From assembly GCA_016213785.1 (NCBI GenBank), contig JACQZQ010000092.1, positions 95,471 through 159,470 on the forward strand: a DNA stretch of 64,000 nt, written 5' to 3'. This document shows positions 1 through 8,403 of the stretch, piece after piece (position 1 is the first letter of the stretch; each line of letters begins with the position of its first letter). This DNA comes from Acidobacteriota bacterium. Its GTDB lineage: Bacteria; Acidobacteriota; Blastocatellia; Chloracidobacteriales; JADJPF01. The notes under the pieces are model-generated. The model searched no databases, was not told the DNA's origin, and saw only the letters and a program-made list of their open reading frames with translations. The position numbers were made by a program, and so were the translations under genes.

Positions 1-17
1 GTAAGGAAATTAACCCC

Positions 18-869
18 TTATTTATTTGCTATAAATAATTCATATAAGCGATCAAGCTCACTTTCTGAATCAAAACTAAATTGGATACGCCCACCTTTTT
101 TATCATTTAGGTGAATTTTTACTTGTGTTCCAAAACGTTTTTCTAATTTTTTTTCAGCATCTTTAATATTAGGGTCTTTTTTTACAACAACATCAGTTTT
201 TTTAGCCGGTTCACAAATTTGTTGAACAAGCTTTTCTACCTCTCTAACTGAAAGGGAATCATCTATTATCCTCTGGGCTAAACGTATTTGTTCATTAAAT
301 TTCTGCTCTAGTTTTAGTAAAGCTCTAGCATGTCCCATAGAAATTTTTTCTGTTTCTACTAATTCTTGGATCTCTTCAGGTAGTTTAAGCAGTCGTATAA
401 TATTAGCTATAGAGGATCGCTCTTTTCCTACACGACGGGCAACTTGTTCTTGAGTAAGTTTATGAAAATTAGTAAGTTTTTGATAAGCTAAGGCTTCTTC
501 TATAGGGTTTAATTCTTGACGTGCTATATTTTCTACTAAGGCTAATTCTAGTAGCTTATCATCAGGAATATCTTTTACTACAGCAGGAATTTTTAATAGT
601 TTAGCTTTTTGTGCTGCTCGCCAACGTCTTTCCCCTGCAATGATTTGAAAACGATCACCTTTGCGTCTAACTAAAATAGGTTGAACTATACCATTTTCTT
701 CAATCGATTCTGCAAGCTCTTTAAGTCTTTGTTCATCAAAACGGGTTCGAGGTTGCTCTTCATTGACATCTAAAAGATCTAAGTCTATTTCTAATAATTC
801 TTCATTAGAAGAGCTATTAATTGGAGGCAAGAGCGCAGAAAGTCCTTTACCTAACGCCTTTTTGGTCAT
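18..869 (-). CDS. parB: Chromosome partitioning protein ParB
   Basis: ParB/Spo0J-family protein of 283 aa. It binds parS, loads as a CTP-dependent clamp and drives origin segregation together with ParA. The N-terminal part carries the ParB nuclease-fold signature (GERRWRAA near residue 80). The region around residues 120-165 ([24 protein letters not shown]) is the helix-turn-helix that reads parS, and the C-terminal third is the dimerisation domain. The start is well supported: AAGGAGGT lies 7 bases upstream of the ATG. The gene begins inside the end of parA (23-base overlap), so the two are translationally coupled. Two parS sites lie just upstream of parA. The assignment is firm. Confidence 0.97.
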   Translation of the reverse strand: MTKKALGKGLSALLPPINSSSNEELLEIDLDLLDVNEEQPRTRFDEQRLKELAESIEENGIVQPILVRRKGDRFQIIAGERRWRAAQKAKLLKIPAVVKDIPDDKLLELALVENIARQELNPIEEALAYQKLTNFHKLTQEQVARRVGKERSSIANIIRLLKLPEEIQELVETEKISMGHARALLKLEQKFNEQIRLAQRIIDDSLSVREVEKLVQQICEPAKKTDVVVKKDPNIKDAEKKLEKRFGTQVKIHLNDKKGGRIQFSFDSESELDRLYELFIANK

Positions 870-1620
870 GGCTAATTACCTCCTTGGCAAGTTTTAAGTA
901 ACTATCTGCTCCTTTTGATTTTACATCATAAAGAATTATAGGTTTGCCATGACTTGGGGCTTCGGCAAGTTTCACATTTCTTGGAATCATTGTCTTAAAA
1001 ACTTGGCCTCCTAAAAAGTCTCGTAAATCTGAAGTTACTTGAGATGCTAGTTTTGTACGTTCATCATACATTGTAAGCAAAAATCCCTCTACTGCTAGGT
1101 TAGGGTTAAGACTTCGACGAACTCTAATAAGGGTCTCCCAAATAGCAGAAACCCCTTCTAGGGCAAAATATTCACACTGAACAGGAATTAAAACCGAATC
1201 CGCTGCTGCTAAAGCATTTAAGGTAAGTAGCCCTAAAGATGGAGGACAATCTATTAGTATATAATCATATTTTTCTCTTAGTGGTTCTAAAATGGATTTA
1301 AGTTTTAATTCTCGGTCACTTAATTCTACTAATTCAACTTCTGCTCCTGCTAAATTGCGATCTGCTGGTGCTAGAGCTAATTTTTCTATTTCTGTTTTAA
1401 TTAAAATATTTTCTACAGGCTCATTCATAACTAGGACATGGTAGAAACTTCGTCGTAAATTCTTGGACGTTCCTAGCCCAGAGGTTGAATTAGCTTGAGG
1501 ATCAATATCTACTAACAGCGTGTTTTTATTTCCTTTTGCTAACCCAGCAGATAAATTTATTGCCGTAGTAGTTTTGCCTACCCCGCCTTTCTGATTTGCA
1601 ATAGCAATTATTTTTCCCAT
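847..1620 (-). CDS. parA: Chromosome partitioning ATPase ParA (Soj)
   Basis: Walker-type ParA/Soj ATPase, 257 aa. The deviant Walker A motif KGGVGKTT is at residues 11-18, and the switch/Walker B region reads [13 protein letters not shown]. It binds nucleoid DNA in the ATP form and moves ParB-parS complexes. I start it at the ATG at 1620 ([13 protein letters not shown]), because family members begin right at this strand and AGAAGG lies just upstream. An in-frame TTG at 1635 would add only five residues. It overlaps parB by 23 bases and is read away from the parS sites. Confidence 0.96.
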   Translation of the reverse strand: MGKIIAIANQKGGVGKTTTAINLSAGLAKGNKNTLLVDIDPQANSTSGLGTSKNLRRSFYHVLVMNEPVENILIKTEIEKLALAPADRNLAGAEVELVELSDRELKLKSILEPLREKYDYILIDCPPSLGLLTLNALAAADSVLIPVQCEYFALEGVSAIWETLIRVRRSLNPNLAVEGFLLTMYDERTKLASQVTSDLRDFLGGQVFKTMIPRNVKLAEAPSHGKPIILYDVKSKGADSYLKLAKEVISHDQKGVR

Positions 1621-1730
1621 AAACCCTTCTTTCAAATCTCTTAAAGAAGATAAGCGCTATATTTCTACCATTAATATTTTTAGCATAATATTTTGAAAAG
1701 ATAACATAGGCGAATTAGTAGATAAAGTTT

Positions 1731-1766
1731 AACTAGCAAATGTTTCACGTGAAACATTTGCTAGTT
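1731..1766. promoter_or_regulatory. parS centromere site 1, inside a perfect 36-bp palindrome
   Basis: The core TGTTTCACGTGAAACA at 1741-1756 is the perfect consensus parS. It is embedded in a longer palindrome: the left half at 1731-1748 (AACTAGCAAATGTTTCAC) is exactly complementary to 1749-1766. The site lies between parA and rsmG. Being a perfect inverted repeat, it could also fold as an RNA hairpin in transcripts running from rsmG towards parA. Binding by the adjacent parB product is expected from the family. Confidence 0.95.
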
Positions 1767-1791
1767 TTAATCCCTAAAATTTTATTTTAAG

Positions 1792-1807
1792 TGTTTCACG
1801 TGGAACA
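1792..1807. promoter_or_regulatory. parS centromere site 2 (overlaps the rsmG stop)
   Basis: TGTTTCACGTGGAACA differs from the consensus parS at one position and is itself a common parS form. It lies 35 bases from the end of the first core site. It overlaps the 3' end of rsmG, so the last codons (Cys-Ser-Thr-stop) of that gene are written in the parS sequence. Confidence 0.9.
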
Positions 1808-2473
1808 TATAGAATAATTTAAGTTGTAAAGCTGTAATAGTACACGATTTTCACTTTCTGGCAATAGAGTAATCTCGGTTTTATAGCTTAAAAGCTCCTG
1901 TTTATAAGTTTCTAAAATAGTTTCTGCTGTAGGTAAAGAGATAAATAATATTATTTGTTTTGACTTAGCTGCAAATTTAAGAATATTAGGGATTTGTGTT
2001 TGTAATTTTTCTAGTGCTCTTATAGTAACTATATTTGAGCTAGAAAGTACTTTTTGAAAAAGCTGGTTAATTATTACTAGATTTGGAATCTTGACAGTTC
2101 TTCTTACCTCTCCTAAAAAAGCAAATTTTCTTTGATCCGACTCAATTAAAGTTGTTTCTATTTCAGGTAGTGCTAGAGCTATTGGGATACCTGGAAATCC
2201 TGCCCCTGTTCCTATATCAGTAAGAGATTTTGTTTCTTTATCTATAAAACTTGTAGGAAATAAAGACTCAAAGTAAAGCTGTTTAGCAGCAAGTTTAGGA
2301 TCTGTAATTTTAGTAAGAGAGATTTTTTTGTTCCATTTAAGAAGTAATAAAAAATGCTCGCTAGCTTTATTTACTACATCGCTTAAATTATTTTGACAAA
2401 GCTTATGTTTTTCACATAGCCTTACCAATTCTTCTTTCATTTTTTCTACTTCATTATTTATAGAAACTGTCAT
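1796..2473 (-). CDS. rsmG: 16S rRNA (guanine-N7)-methyltransferase RsmG (GidB)
   Basis: 225-aa class I SAM-dependent methyltransferase that modifies G527 (E. coli numbering) of 16S rRNA. Motif I is clear as DIGTGAGFPGIPIA, and IESDQRKFAFL follows as the next SAM-contact strand. Length and position directly after mnmG (9-base gap) match the family. The C-terminus runs into parS site 2. A few residues after the first Met (MTVSINNEVEKMKEEL) may be dispensable, since a second Met lies at residue 12. Confidence 0.95.
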   Translation of the reverse strand: MTVSINNEVEKMKEELVRLCEKHKLCQNNLSDVVNKASEHFLLLLKWNKKISLTKITDPKLAAKQLYFESLFPTSFIDKETKSLTDIGTGAGFPGIPIALALPEIETTLIESDQRKFAFLGEVRRTVKIPNLVIINQLFQKVLSSSNIVTIRALEKLQTQIPNILKFAAKSKQIILFISLPTAETILETYKQELLSYKTEITLLPESENRVLLQLYNLNYSICST

Positions 2474-2482
2474 AAAAATTAT

Positions 2483-4363
2483 TTAGACAGACCTGTGCCT
2501 AAGCTCTAGCTGAAGGTTAATAATAGATAGAGCCGCAGATGTAACCCCAGGTATTCTTGAAGCCTGGCCTATTGTTTCTGGCCGCACCCTTGAGAGTTTT
2601 TCAACCATTTCTCTAGATAGCCCTGGAATAGATGAATATTCAAAAGTATTAGGTATTTTACGCTCTTGAGCTTTAGCCAGTCTGTCTGTTTGAACCCGCA
2701 TCATTTCAATGTAACCTGCATATTTAATATCATTAACAGTTACAGAAAGCTCTTCTGGGTCTAGGGTATCTAAAATATTTGCTGGTAGGAGTAGACTTAA
2801 ATGTTCTGCTGTTACTTCAGGGCGTTTTGCTAATTTAGCCAAAGAAGTTGTCTCATTTAATTTTGCTTTGCTTGCTTCACAAAAACGGTTAGTTGCTTCA
2901 CTTCCAAGAGTAGCTTTAACTCTATTAAAAGCTTGTTTAAGTTCACTAATTCGATCTTGTTTAGCTTGGAAGTTTTGAAAATCCTGGTCGGTTACAAGCC
3001 CAATTTGACGACCTAATGTAGTAAGCCTTTGATCTGCATTATCCATTCTAAGTAGTAATCTTACTTCTGAGCGGGATGTAAACATTCTATAAGGCTCATC
3101 TACACCACGAGAAATTAAATCATCTATTAAAACTCCTATATAGCCCAAATCTCTAGGTAAGACTAATCTTTCGCGTCCTTCAATCATTAAAGCGGCGTTA
3201 ATTCCAGCTATTAGACCTTGGCAAGCAGCTTCTTCATAACCTGTTGTTCCATTAATCTGACCTGCATGAAAAAGACCTTTAATTTTTTTAGTTTCAAGAG
3301 ATGCTGTAAGCTCTGTAGGGTCAACCATATCATATTCAATTGCATATCCAGGGCGAATCATTGCAACCAATTCTAAACCAGGAATCTTTCTAACAGCTTG
3401 TTCTTGAACATCTAAAGGAAGACTAGTAGAAAAACCATTAAGATAAACTTCATTAGTTTCATAGCCTTCAGGCTCTAAGAAAAGCTGATGACGATCTTTG
3501 TCTGCAAATTTAACTATTTTATCTTCAATTGAAGGGCAATATCTTGGGCCAATAGATTGAATTTGACCGCTATAGAGCGGTGAACGAGAGATATTTTCTT
3601 TAATTATGTTATGAGTCTTTTCGCTAGTATAAGCAATATAACAAGGGAGTTGTTTTTGGTTTATTTCTTTTGTTTGAAAGGAAAAAGGAGTAGGTTTATC
3701 ATCTCCAGGTTGAATTTCAAATTGAGAAAAGTCTATTGTACGAGCATCAAGACGTGGAGGTGTCCCAGTTTTAAGTCTTGCCATAGAAAATCCTAGTTTA
3801 GCAATAGATTGACTAAGTAAAATAGATGCAATTTCACCAGAGCGTCCTGCTGAAAAGGTTCGTGTTCCAATATGAATTGTGCCATTTAGAAAAGTTCCTG
3901 TTGCTATTACTATAGCTTTTGCCGAGAGTTTACGGCCATCCATAAACTCAATTCCTATAACCCTACCTTGTTCTGTTAAAATTTCTACTACTTCTCCCTG
4001 ACGTAAGAACAGCGAAGGAATAGCTTCTAGTTGTTTACGCATTTCTGTACGATAAATCCCACGATCAGCTTGAGCACGAGGTGATTGTACAGCAGGGCCG
4101 CGACTACGATTTAGCACACGAAATTGAATTCCTGCTTTATCAATAACTTTGCCCATCATTCCGCCTAGAGCATCTATTTCTCTAACAATATGACCTTTAG
4201 CAATACCACCTACAGCAGGATTACAAGACATTTGAGCGATTAAATCTAAATTGATTGTTACAAGTGCGGTTTGTCGTCCCATCTTAGCTGCTGCTGCTGC
4301 TGCCTCACAGCCAGCATGACCTGCACCTATAACTATAACTTCAAAATTTTCATTAAATTGCAT
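2483..4363 (-). CDS. mnmG: tRNA uridine-34 carboxymethylaminomethyl synthase subunit MnmG (GidA)
   Basis: 626-aa FAD-dependent enzyme which, with MnmE, installs the (carboxymethyl)aminomethyl group at wobble U34 of certain tRNAs. The N-terminal dinucleotide-binding loop is GAGHAGCEAA. The family signature GIAKGHIVREIDALGG and the FAD-contact segment TGYEEAACQGLIAGINAA are present. The conserved C-terminal helical domain ends at SIINLQLELRHR. Length is typical. It is in the same direction as mnmE upstream, but a 193-base gap with DnaA-box-like sequences separates the two. Confidence 0.97.
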   Translation of the reverse strand: MQFNENFEVIVIGAGHAGCEAAAAAAKMGRQTALVTINLDLIAQMSCNPAVGGIAKGHIVREIDALGGMMGKVIDKAGIQFRVLNRSRGPAVQSPRAQADRGIYRTEMRKQLEAIPSLFLRQGEVVEILTEQGRVIGIEFMDGRKLSAKAIVIATGTFLNGTIHIGTRTFSAGRSGEIASILLSQSIAKLGFSMARLKTGTPPRLDARTIDFSQFEIQPGDDKPTPFSFQTKEINQKQLPCYIAYTSEKTHNIIKENISRSPLYSGQIQSIGPRYCPSIEDKIVKFADKDRHQLFLEPEGYETNEVYLNGFSTSLPLDVQEQAVRKIPGLELVAMIRPGYAIEYDMVDPTELTASLETKKIKGLFHAGQINGTTGYEEAACQGLIAGINAALMIEGRERLVLPRDLGYIGVLIDDLISRGVDEPYRMFTSRSEVRLLLRMDNADQRLTTLGRQIGLVTDQDFQNFQAKQDRISELKQAFNRVKATLGSEATNRFCEASKAKLNETTSLAKLAKRPEVTAEHLSLLLPANILDTLDPEELSVTVNDIKYAGYIEMMRVQTDRLAKAQERKIPNTFEYSSIPGLSREMVEKLSRVRPETIGQASRIPGVTSAALSIINLQLELRHRSV

Positions 4364-4556
4364 AACTTACCTAGCCTCTCGCTTTTATGAAGAGAAAATT
4401 ATCTCAGACCAGTTAATAAAACACAACAGTTGGAGCAGGTTAACAAGGGAGTTTTCCACAGCCTGTGGAAACTTATAATTCGCTTTATTTTCTAGTAATT
4501 ATCCTGTGAATATATACAAATCTTGTAATATGTCTGTGGAAAACTTTTTATAGATA
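4364..4556. other. mnmG-mnmE gap with three DnaA-box-like 9-mers (candidate origin element)
   Basis: TTTTCCACA at 4452-4460, GTTTCCACA on the minus strand at 4464-4472, and TTTTCCACA on the minus strand at 4535-4543. Each is one or two changes from the DnaA box TTATCCACA. The first two form a head-to-head pair (GTTTTCCACAG-C-CTGTGGAAAC). The stretch between the pair and the third box is A+T-rich. Such clusters occur upstream of mnmG (gidA) in several bacteria. Whether this is oriC or only a DnaA-responsive control region cannot be told from sequence alone. Confidence 0.5.
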
Positions 4557-5945
4557 TTATTTACCAATACAGAAAGTAGCAAAGATTTGGCCTAAGATGT
4601 CTTCAATAGTAGTTTCTCCAGTAATCTCTCCAAGCTTTTTTAAGGCTAAATGTAAATGACATAATGCTACTTCTTCAGAATAGCCTTCTTTAAGCCTAGA
4701 AACTCCTTCATCTAATTCTTGGATAGTGTCAGAAATTAAAGAAAAATGTCTAGCATCTAAAATTAAAGTATCTTCTTGACTAGAAAAATCTTTTTGAAAG
4801 AAATTACTAATAAGGTTTTTTTGGAGTTCATCAATACCTTGGCAAGTTTTAGCCGACACAATAAAAATATTCTTTTCTGTTATTTTTTCTGGATTTTGTT
4901 TAATTAAATCCTGAGATTTTACTTTTTGCTCTAAATCAGCTTTATTGATTATAAGTGCAAAGGGAGCAGGGTTATCAATACACTTTATTAAGAGATTTAT
5001 ATCTTCGCTATCAAGTTCTTCTGAACCATCAATTAGTTGTAGCACAAGATCTGCATCAACCATTGCATTATAACTACGCTCGATTCCCATTTTTTCTACA
5101 ATATCAGAAGTTTGTCTAATCCCTGCTGTATCAATTAAATGAACTGGAATTCCACCAATACTTGCTTGTTCCATTAGACTATCACGAGTAGTTCCTGGAA
5201 TTTCTGTTACAATAGCGCGGTCTTTTTGAAGGAGTGTATTAAAGAAACTAGATTTACCTACATTAGGCCGTCCAACAATAGCTAATTTAACTCCGCTACG
5301 AACCACACGGCCAAATTGATAGCTATCTGCTAAACGTTTAAGTCTTTTTACTAGTTCAGCTAGGTGTTTTGCTAAAGTTTCTATTGAATCAGTGTTTAAG
5401 TTTTCTTCCACAAACTCTACAGCAGATTCTAGATGTACAATAATTTCTAGGAGTGCAGTTTTTATAGGTTGAAGATAGCGAGAAAGTTCGCCTTTAAGCT
5501 GACGAGAAGCCAAACGAGTTTGATATTCTGTTTGGGCATCAATTAAATCTCTTACTGCCTCAGCTTGAGTTAAATCAATACGGCCTGAAATAAAAGCCCT
5601 CATAGTAAATTCGCCAGGTGTTGCACTTCTAGCACCTAACTGAAAACAAAGCTCAAGTATTTTACTAAGAATAAAAGGACTACCATGACAACTTATTTCT
5701 ACTACATCTTGACCAGTGTAGGATTTAGGTTTTTGAAAATAGATTGCAATCCCTTGGTCTAAAAAATTTCCTTTTGGGTCATAAATATCAACAAGTTGGG
5801 CTTTTTGTGTAGCTTGAGTGTTTACTTTAGGCGCAAGTTTGACAAGTATTTTAATTGAGTCAGGGCCGCTTAATCTTATTACACCTATTCCACCACGACC
5901 TAAAGGAGTAGAAATTGCTGCAATTGTGTCATCAAAAAGAAGCAT
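4557..5945 (-). CDS. mnmE: tRNA modification GTPase MnmE (TrmE)
   Basis: 462-aa partner of MnmG in wobble-uridine modification. The N-terminal tetrahydrofolate-binding domain opens with DDTIAAISTPLGRGGIGVIR. The G domain shows G1 GRPNVGKSS, G3 DTAG and G4 NKAD. The protein ends with the family's catalytic C-terminal motif FCIGK. I use the ATG at 5945 (MLLFDDTIAA). An in-frame TTG at 5954 adds only three residues before it. About 210 bases with no recognisable gene separate it from the restriction locus upstream. Confidence 0.96.
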   Translation of the reverse strand: MLLFDDTIAAISTPLGRGGIGVIRLSGPDSIKILVKLAPKVNTQATQKAQLVDIYDPKGNFLDQGIAIYFQKPKSYTGQDVVEISCHGSPFILSKILELCFQLGARSATPGEFTMRAFISGRIDLTQAEAVRDLIDAQTEYQTRLASRQLKGELSRYLQPIKTALLEIIVHLESAVEFVEENLNTDSIETLAKHLAELVKRLKRLADSYQFGRVVRSGVKLAIVGRPNVGKSSFFNTLLQKDRAIVTEIPGTTRDSLMEQASIGGIPVHLIDTAGIRQTSDIVEKMGIERSYNAMVDADLVLQLIDGSEELDSEDINLLIKCIDNPAPFALIINKADLEQKVKSQDLIKQNPEKITEKNIFIVSAKTCQGIDELQKNLISNFFQKDFSSQEDTLILDARHFSLISDTIQELDEGVSRLKEGYSEEVALCHLHLALKKLGEITGETTIEDILGQIFATFCIGK

Positions 5946-6167
5946 AAAAAACAATTAAGATTTAAATAATTTACAAATTCTTTAGCCATAAATGGCTGCT
6001 ATTCTTAAGAGGTGTTATCTTAAAGAAAAAGACTAAAAAAATAATAGTAGCAATGCTTTTAAGCTAGGAAAAAGTATTTGCGCAGAAAACAAGCAAATAG
6101 CTTGTTGCTTAAGTAAATCCTTTTCCATTTTAGCGAATATTTAAGTCAAACCCCTTAGCTCAAACAA

Positions 6168-7117
6168 CTAGTTAGTAGGATTGTTTGCTTCTTCCCAAAG
6201 TTTTGGAAAATACTCTTCAACCCTTCTTAATACTCCATGTTTTGTTCCTATAGGGAGTGGTTCAAGGTGGAAAATTTCTGATGACCAATAAGCTTCTTTA
6301 GCTAAAGGGTAATATTTTAATTGTCCTCCAGAACCATAGTACCATTCGATTACTGTTTCGTCAGAAGCATCTTTAGCTACCAAACATTTTCTGTGTTCTG
6401 GAGAGGCATTAGCGTTTCCTTGTAATTTTATAGGAATAGACCAATTAAGAGTTTTGGCAGAAGGAAAACTTAAAGCAAATTGGTATAGTTTATAAGTTGC
6501 TGTAGAGTTATATAGTAATATCAGATATGAACTTTTGCTTACATCTATTAAACCGTTATTGCTTATATCAACAGACTTATGCCTGTTCTCAACCGTTTCA
6601 ATAAGTGTTTCTCCCATTGTAAGAGCTTGTTTTGGTTCTTTAAAGTTAGCTTCATTTATCCCTTTAGCTCTTAATCTATCCCAAAATAAAATCCTCCTGC
6701 GGCATTAGAAACTTCAATATTTACTCTTCCATTAGGTTTTAAAGCCTTATTTAATTCTGCTCTAGACTTACACGACAGCCCAAAGTAGTGTTTGTCGTTT
6801 AATTGTAATACTACATCAAATATAAATTTACTTTCAAAAGTAACACCATTAAAGGCAAGGGCAACTGCTCGTTCAAAATCTCGCCACCCTGGTAAAGTAT
6901 TTATGATACTTTCTTTAAGCGAGTATTTTGTTTGTTCTTTTATGGAAAATAAAGACTCTTGTTGGTTGGTATGTCTTTTTTGAGAAATAGCAGTAAATAA
7001 CCTAGAGTGTTCATCTGTAGATAGCATGCCAATACCATCTTGGTAAACACTAAGAATTAAACGTAATTTTTCAAGCTCTTTATGTGTTATTGGAGTCTCT
7101 CCAAGAATCAGACTCAT
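6168..7117 (-). pseudogene. Type II restriction endonuclease, split by a frameshift
   Basis: The first frame (7117 to 6671, 148 aa) contains a likely PD-(D/E)xK core: WRDFERAVALAF, then FDVVLQLNDKHYFGLSCKSR, with Asp and Cys-Lys in the expected positions. It stops after ...SNAAGGFYFGID. The second frame is open straight through this point and continues as FWDRLRAKGINEANFKEPKQ before its first Met at 6617, running to the stop at 6168. Joining the two at the TTTTGGG run (6680-6686) by restoring one base gives about 316 aa of protein-like sequence. The start overlaps the stop of the control-protein gene by 4 bases (ATGA), and a methylase gene lies beyond, so a restriction role follows from context. 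It may be dead, a sequencing error in the T run, or less likely recoded. Recognition site unknown. Confidence 0.75.
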
Positions 7118-7368
7118 AAATAGTTTTCCTCTATTTCAATTTCGTCTTTAAGCAAATAATCCGTTGACATATTGAAGGTTCTAGAAATTTTAAGAACCAG
7201 GTCAATGGATGGTTTTTTTTTCCCAGACTCAAGCTCACTTAAATAGCTATGAGATGTTAAACCTAGCTTAATAGCCATTTGTTGTAACGTTAATTTTTTA
7301 GCTAAGCGGAGTTTGTAGAGCTTGTCGCCGAATAGTTGTGTAATATTATTTGAATCATTACTTGACAT
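7114..7368 (-). CDS. XRE-family control (C) protein of the restriction-modification locus
   Basis: 84-aa helix-turn-helix protein with a typical Cro/C1-type core: LRLAKKLTLQQMAIKLGL, then SHSYLSELESGKKKPSIDLVLKISRTF. Small XRE proteins next to restriction genes act as controllers that delay nuclease expression and tune their own promoter. It overlaps the nuclease gene by 4 bases and is divergent from the methylase gene. A perfect inverted repeat in the gap between them is its probable operator. Confidence 0.85.
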   Translation of the reverse strand: MSSNDSNNITQLFGDKLYKLRLAKKLTLQQMAIKLGLTSHSYLSELESGKKKPSIDLVLKISRTFNMSTDYLLKDEIEIEENYL

Positions 7369-7385
7369 TGTTGGTTTTTATAGAT

Positions 7386-7410
7386 ATATTGTCTCTGTTA
7401 GAGACAATAT
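7386..7410. promoter_or_regulatory. Perfect inverted repeat, candidate C-protein operator
   Basis: ATATTGTCTCT - GTT - AGAGACAATAT is an 11-bp perfect inverted repeat with a 3-base centre. It lies in the 79-base gap between the divergent control and methylase genes. Both size and position fit an operator for the dimeric XRE protein controlling both transcription units. Binding is inferred. Confidence 0.7.
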
Positions 7411-7447
7411 GTTTGTAAGTTTGTAATATTTGTTTAAGGAGTAAAGT

Positions 7448-8365
7448 GTGCCATCACCAAAAAAAACTTTCCAACAAAACATGCTAAATAGCCCTTTTAA
7501 ATGGGTTGGCGGTAAATCACGATTAAGAAAATATATTATACCTCTAATAACGCCACACTCTTGTTTTGTTGATCTTTTTGCAGGAGCAGGTTGGATACTT
7601 TTTGGTAAACCCCCTAGTAAAATAGAAATCCTTAATGACAAAGACGAAGATTTAATAACATTTTTTCGTGTTGTAAAAGAAAAACCTAATGAGCTTATAG
7701 CTTCATTTAATTGGGAGTTAGTTTCCCGTGCTGAGTTTGAGCGTTTTGCGTCTTTAAATGTTTCTGAACTCACTGATATACAACGTGCACACAGATTTTA
7801 TTATTTGATTATGGCTGGTTGGGGAGGTGAATTAGCATACCCTCGCTTCCAAACAAGCATTAATGATGGGGGGCATGGCAATCGTTTATTTGGTGCTATA
7901 AAAAATTTGCATTCTCGCCTAGAACCAATTCACAAAAGATTAAGTACTGTAATAATCGAAAATTTAACATGGCAGGAATGCTTTAAGCAATATGATAGCT
8001 CCAGTAGTTTTTTCTATATTGACCCACCTTATCCAGGAAATAAATGTAATTACGTTCATAATATGAAAAGTTGGTCAGAACATTATGAATTATATGATGC
8101 CTTAAAATCTTCAAAATCACGTTGGATAATATCTTCATATGATATACCAGAAATGTACCAAATATTTAGTGAATCTAAATATCACATTATTCCAGTATCG
8201 TCTTATTCTGGTATGAATACAGATAAAAATGCTGTGAGTAGAGTACAAAATAAAGAAATTTTGCTATTAAATTTTGTCCCAACAAATTTATCTTATGAAA
8301 TAAACATCGCCTCTGAAGGATTTGCCTTAGAAGAAAAGTTAAATCAAGACTTGCTCCCTTTTTAA
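7448..8365 (+). CDS. DNA N6-adenine methyltransferase, D12 (Dam/MboI) class
   Basis: 305-aa alpha-class adenine methylase. Motif X is SPFKWVGGKSRLRKYI near residue 17, motif I is FVDLFAGAGW, and the catalytic motif IV is FFYIDPPYPG. A target-recognition region lies between I and IV, as the alpha class requires. Start is a GTG preceded by TTAAGGAG. An ATG at 7484 would cut into the region before motif X and has no better ribosome site. It should protect host DNA from the adjacent nuclease. Many D12 enzymes modify GATC-like sites, but the target here cannot be read from sequence. Confidence 0.92.
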   Translation: MPSPKKTFQQNMLNSPFKWVGGKSRLRKYIIPLITPHSCFVDLFAGAGWILFGKPPSKIEILNDKDEDLITFFRVVKEKPNELIASFNWELVSRAEFERFASLNVSELTDIQRAHRFYYLIMAGWGGELAYPRFQTSINDGGHGNRLFGAIKNLHSRLEPIHKRLSTVIIENLTWQECFKQYDSSSSFFYIDPPYPGNKCNYVHNMKSWSEHYELYDALKSSKSRWIISSYDIPEMYQIFSESKYHIIPVSSYSGMNTDKNAVSRVQNKEILLLNFVPTNLSYEINIASEGFALEEKLNQDLLPF

Positions 8366-8403
8366 TGGCTTTAAATACAATAGCTATCCTTCTAAACCAA
8401 TCG

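Noticed and set aside
6671..6690. Programmed -1 frameshift in the restriction nuclease
   Set aside because: The heptamer T TTT GGG would need mismatched A-site re-pairing (GGG to TGG), and I see no strong downstream stem; mutation or read error is simpler.
7378..7773. Minus-strand frame overlapping the methylase start
   Set aside because: It would cover the operator and the true methylase; sequence looks random.
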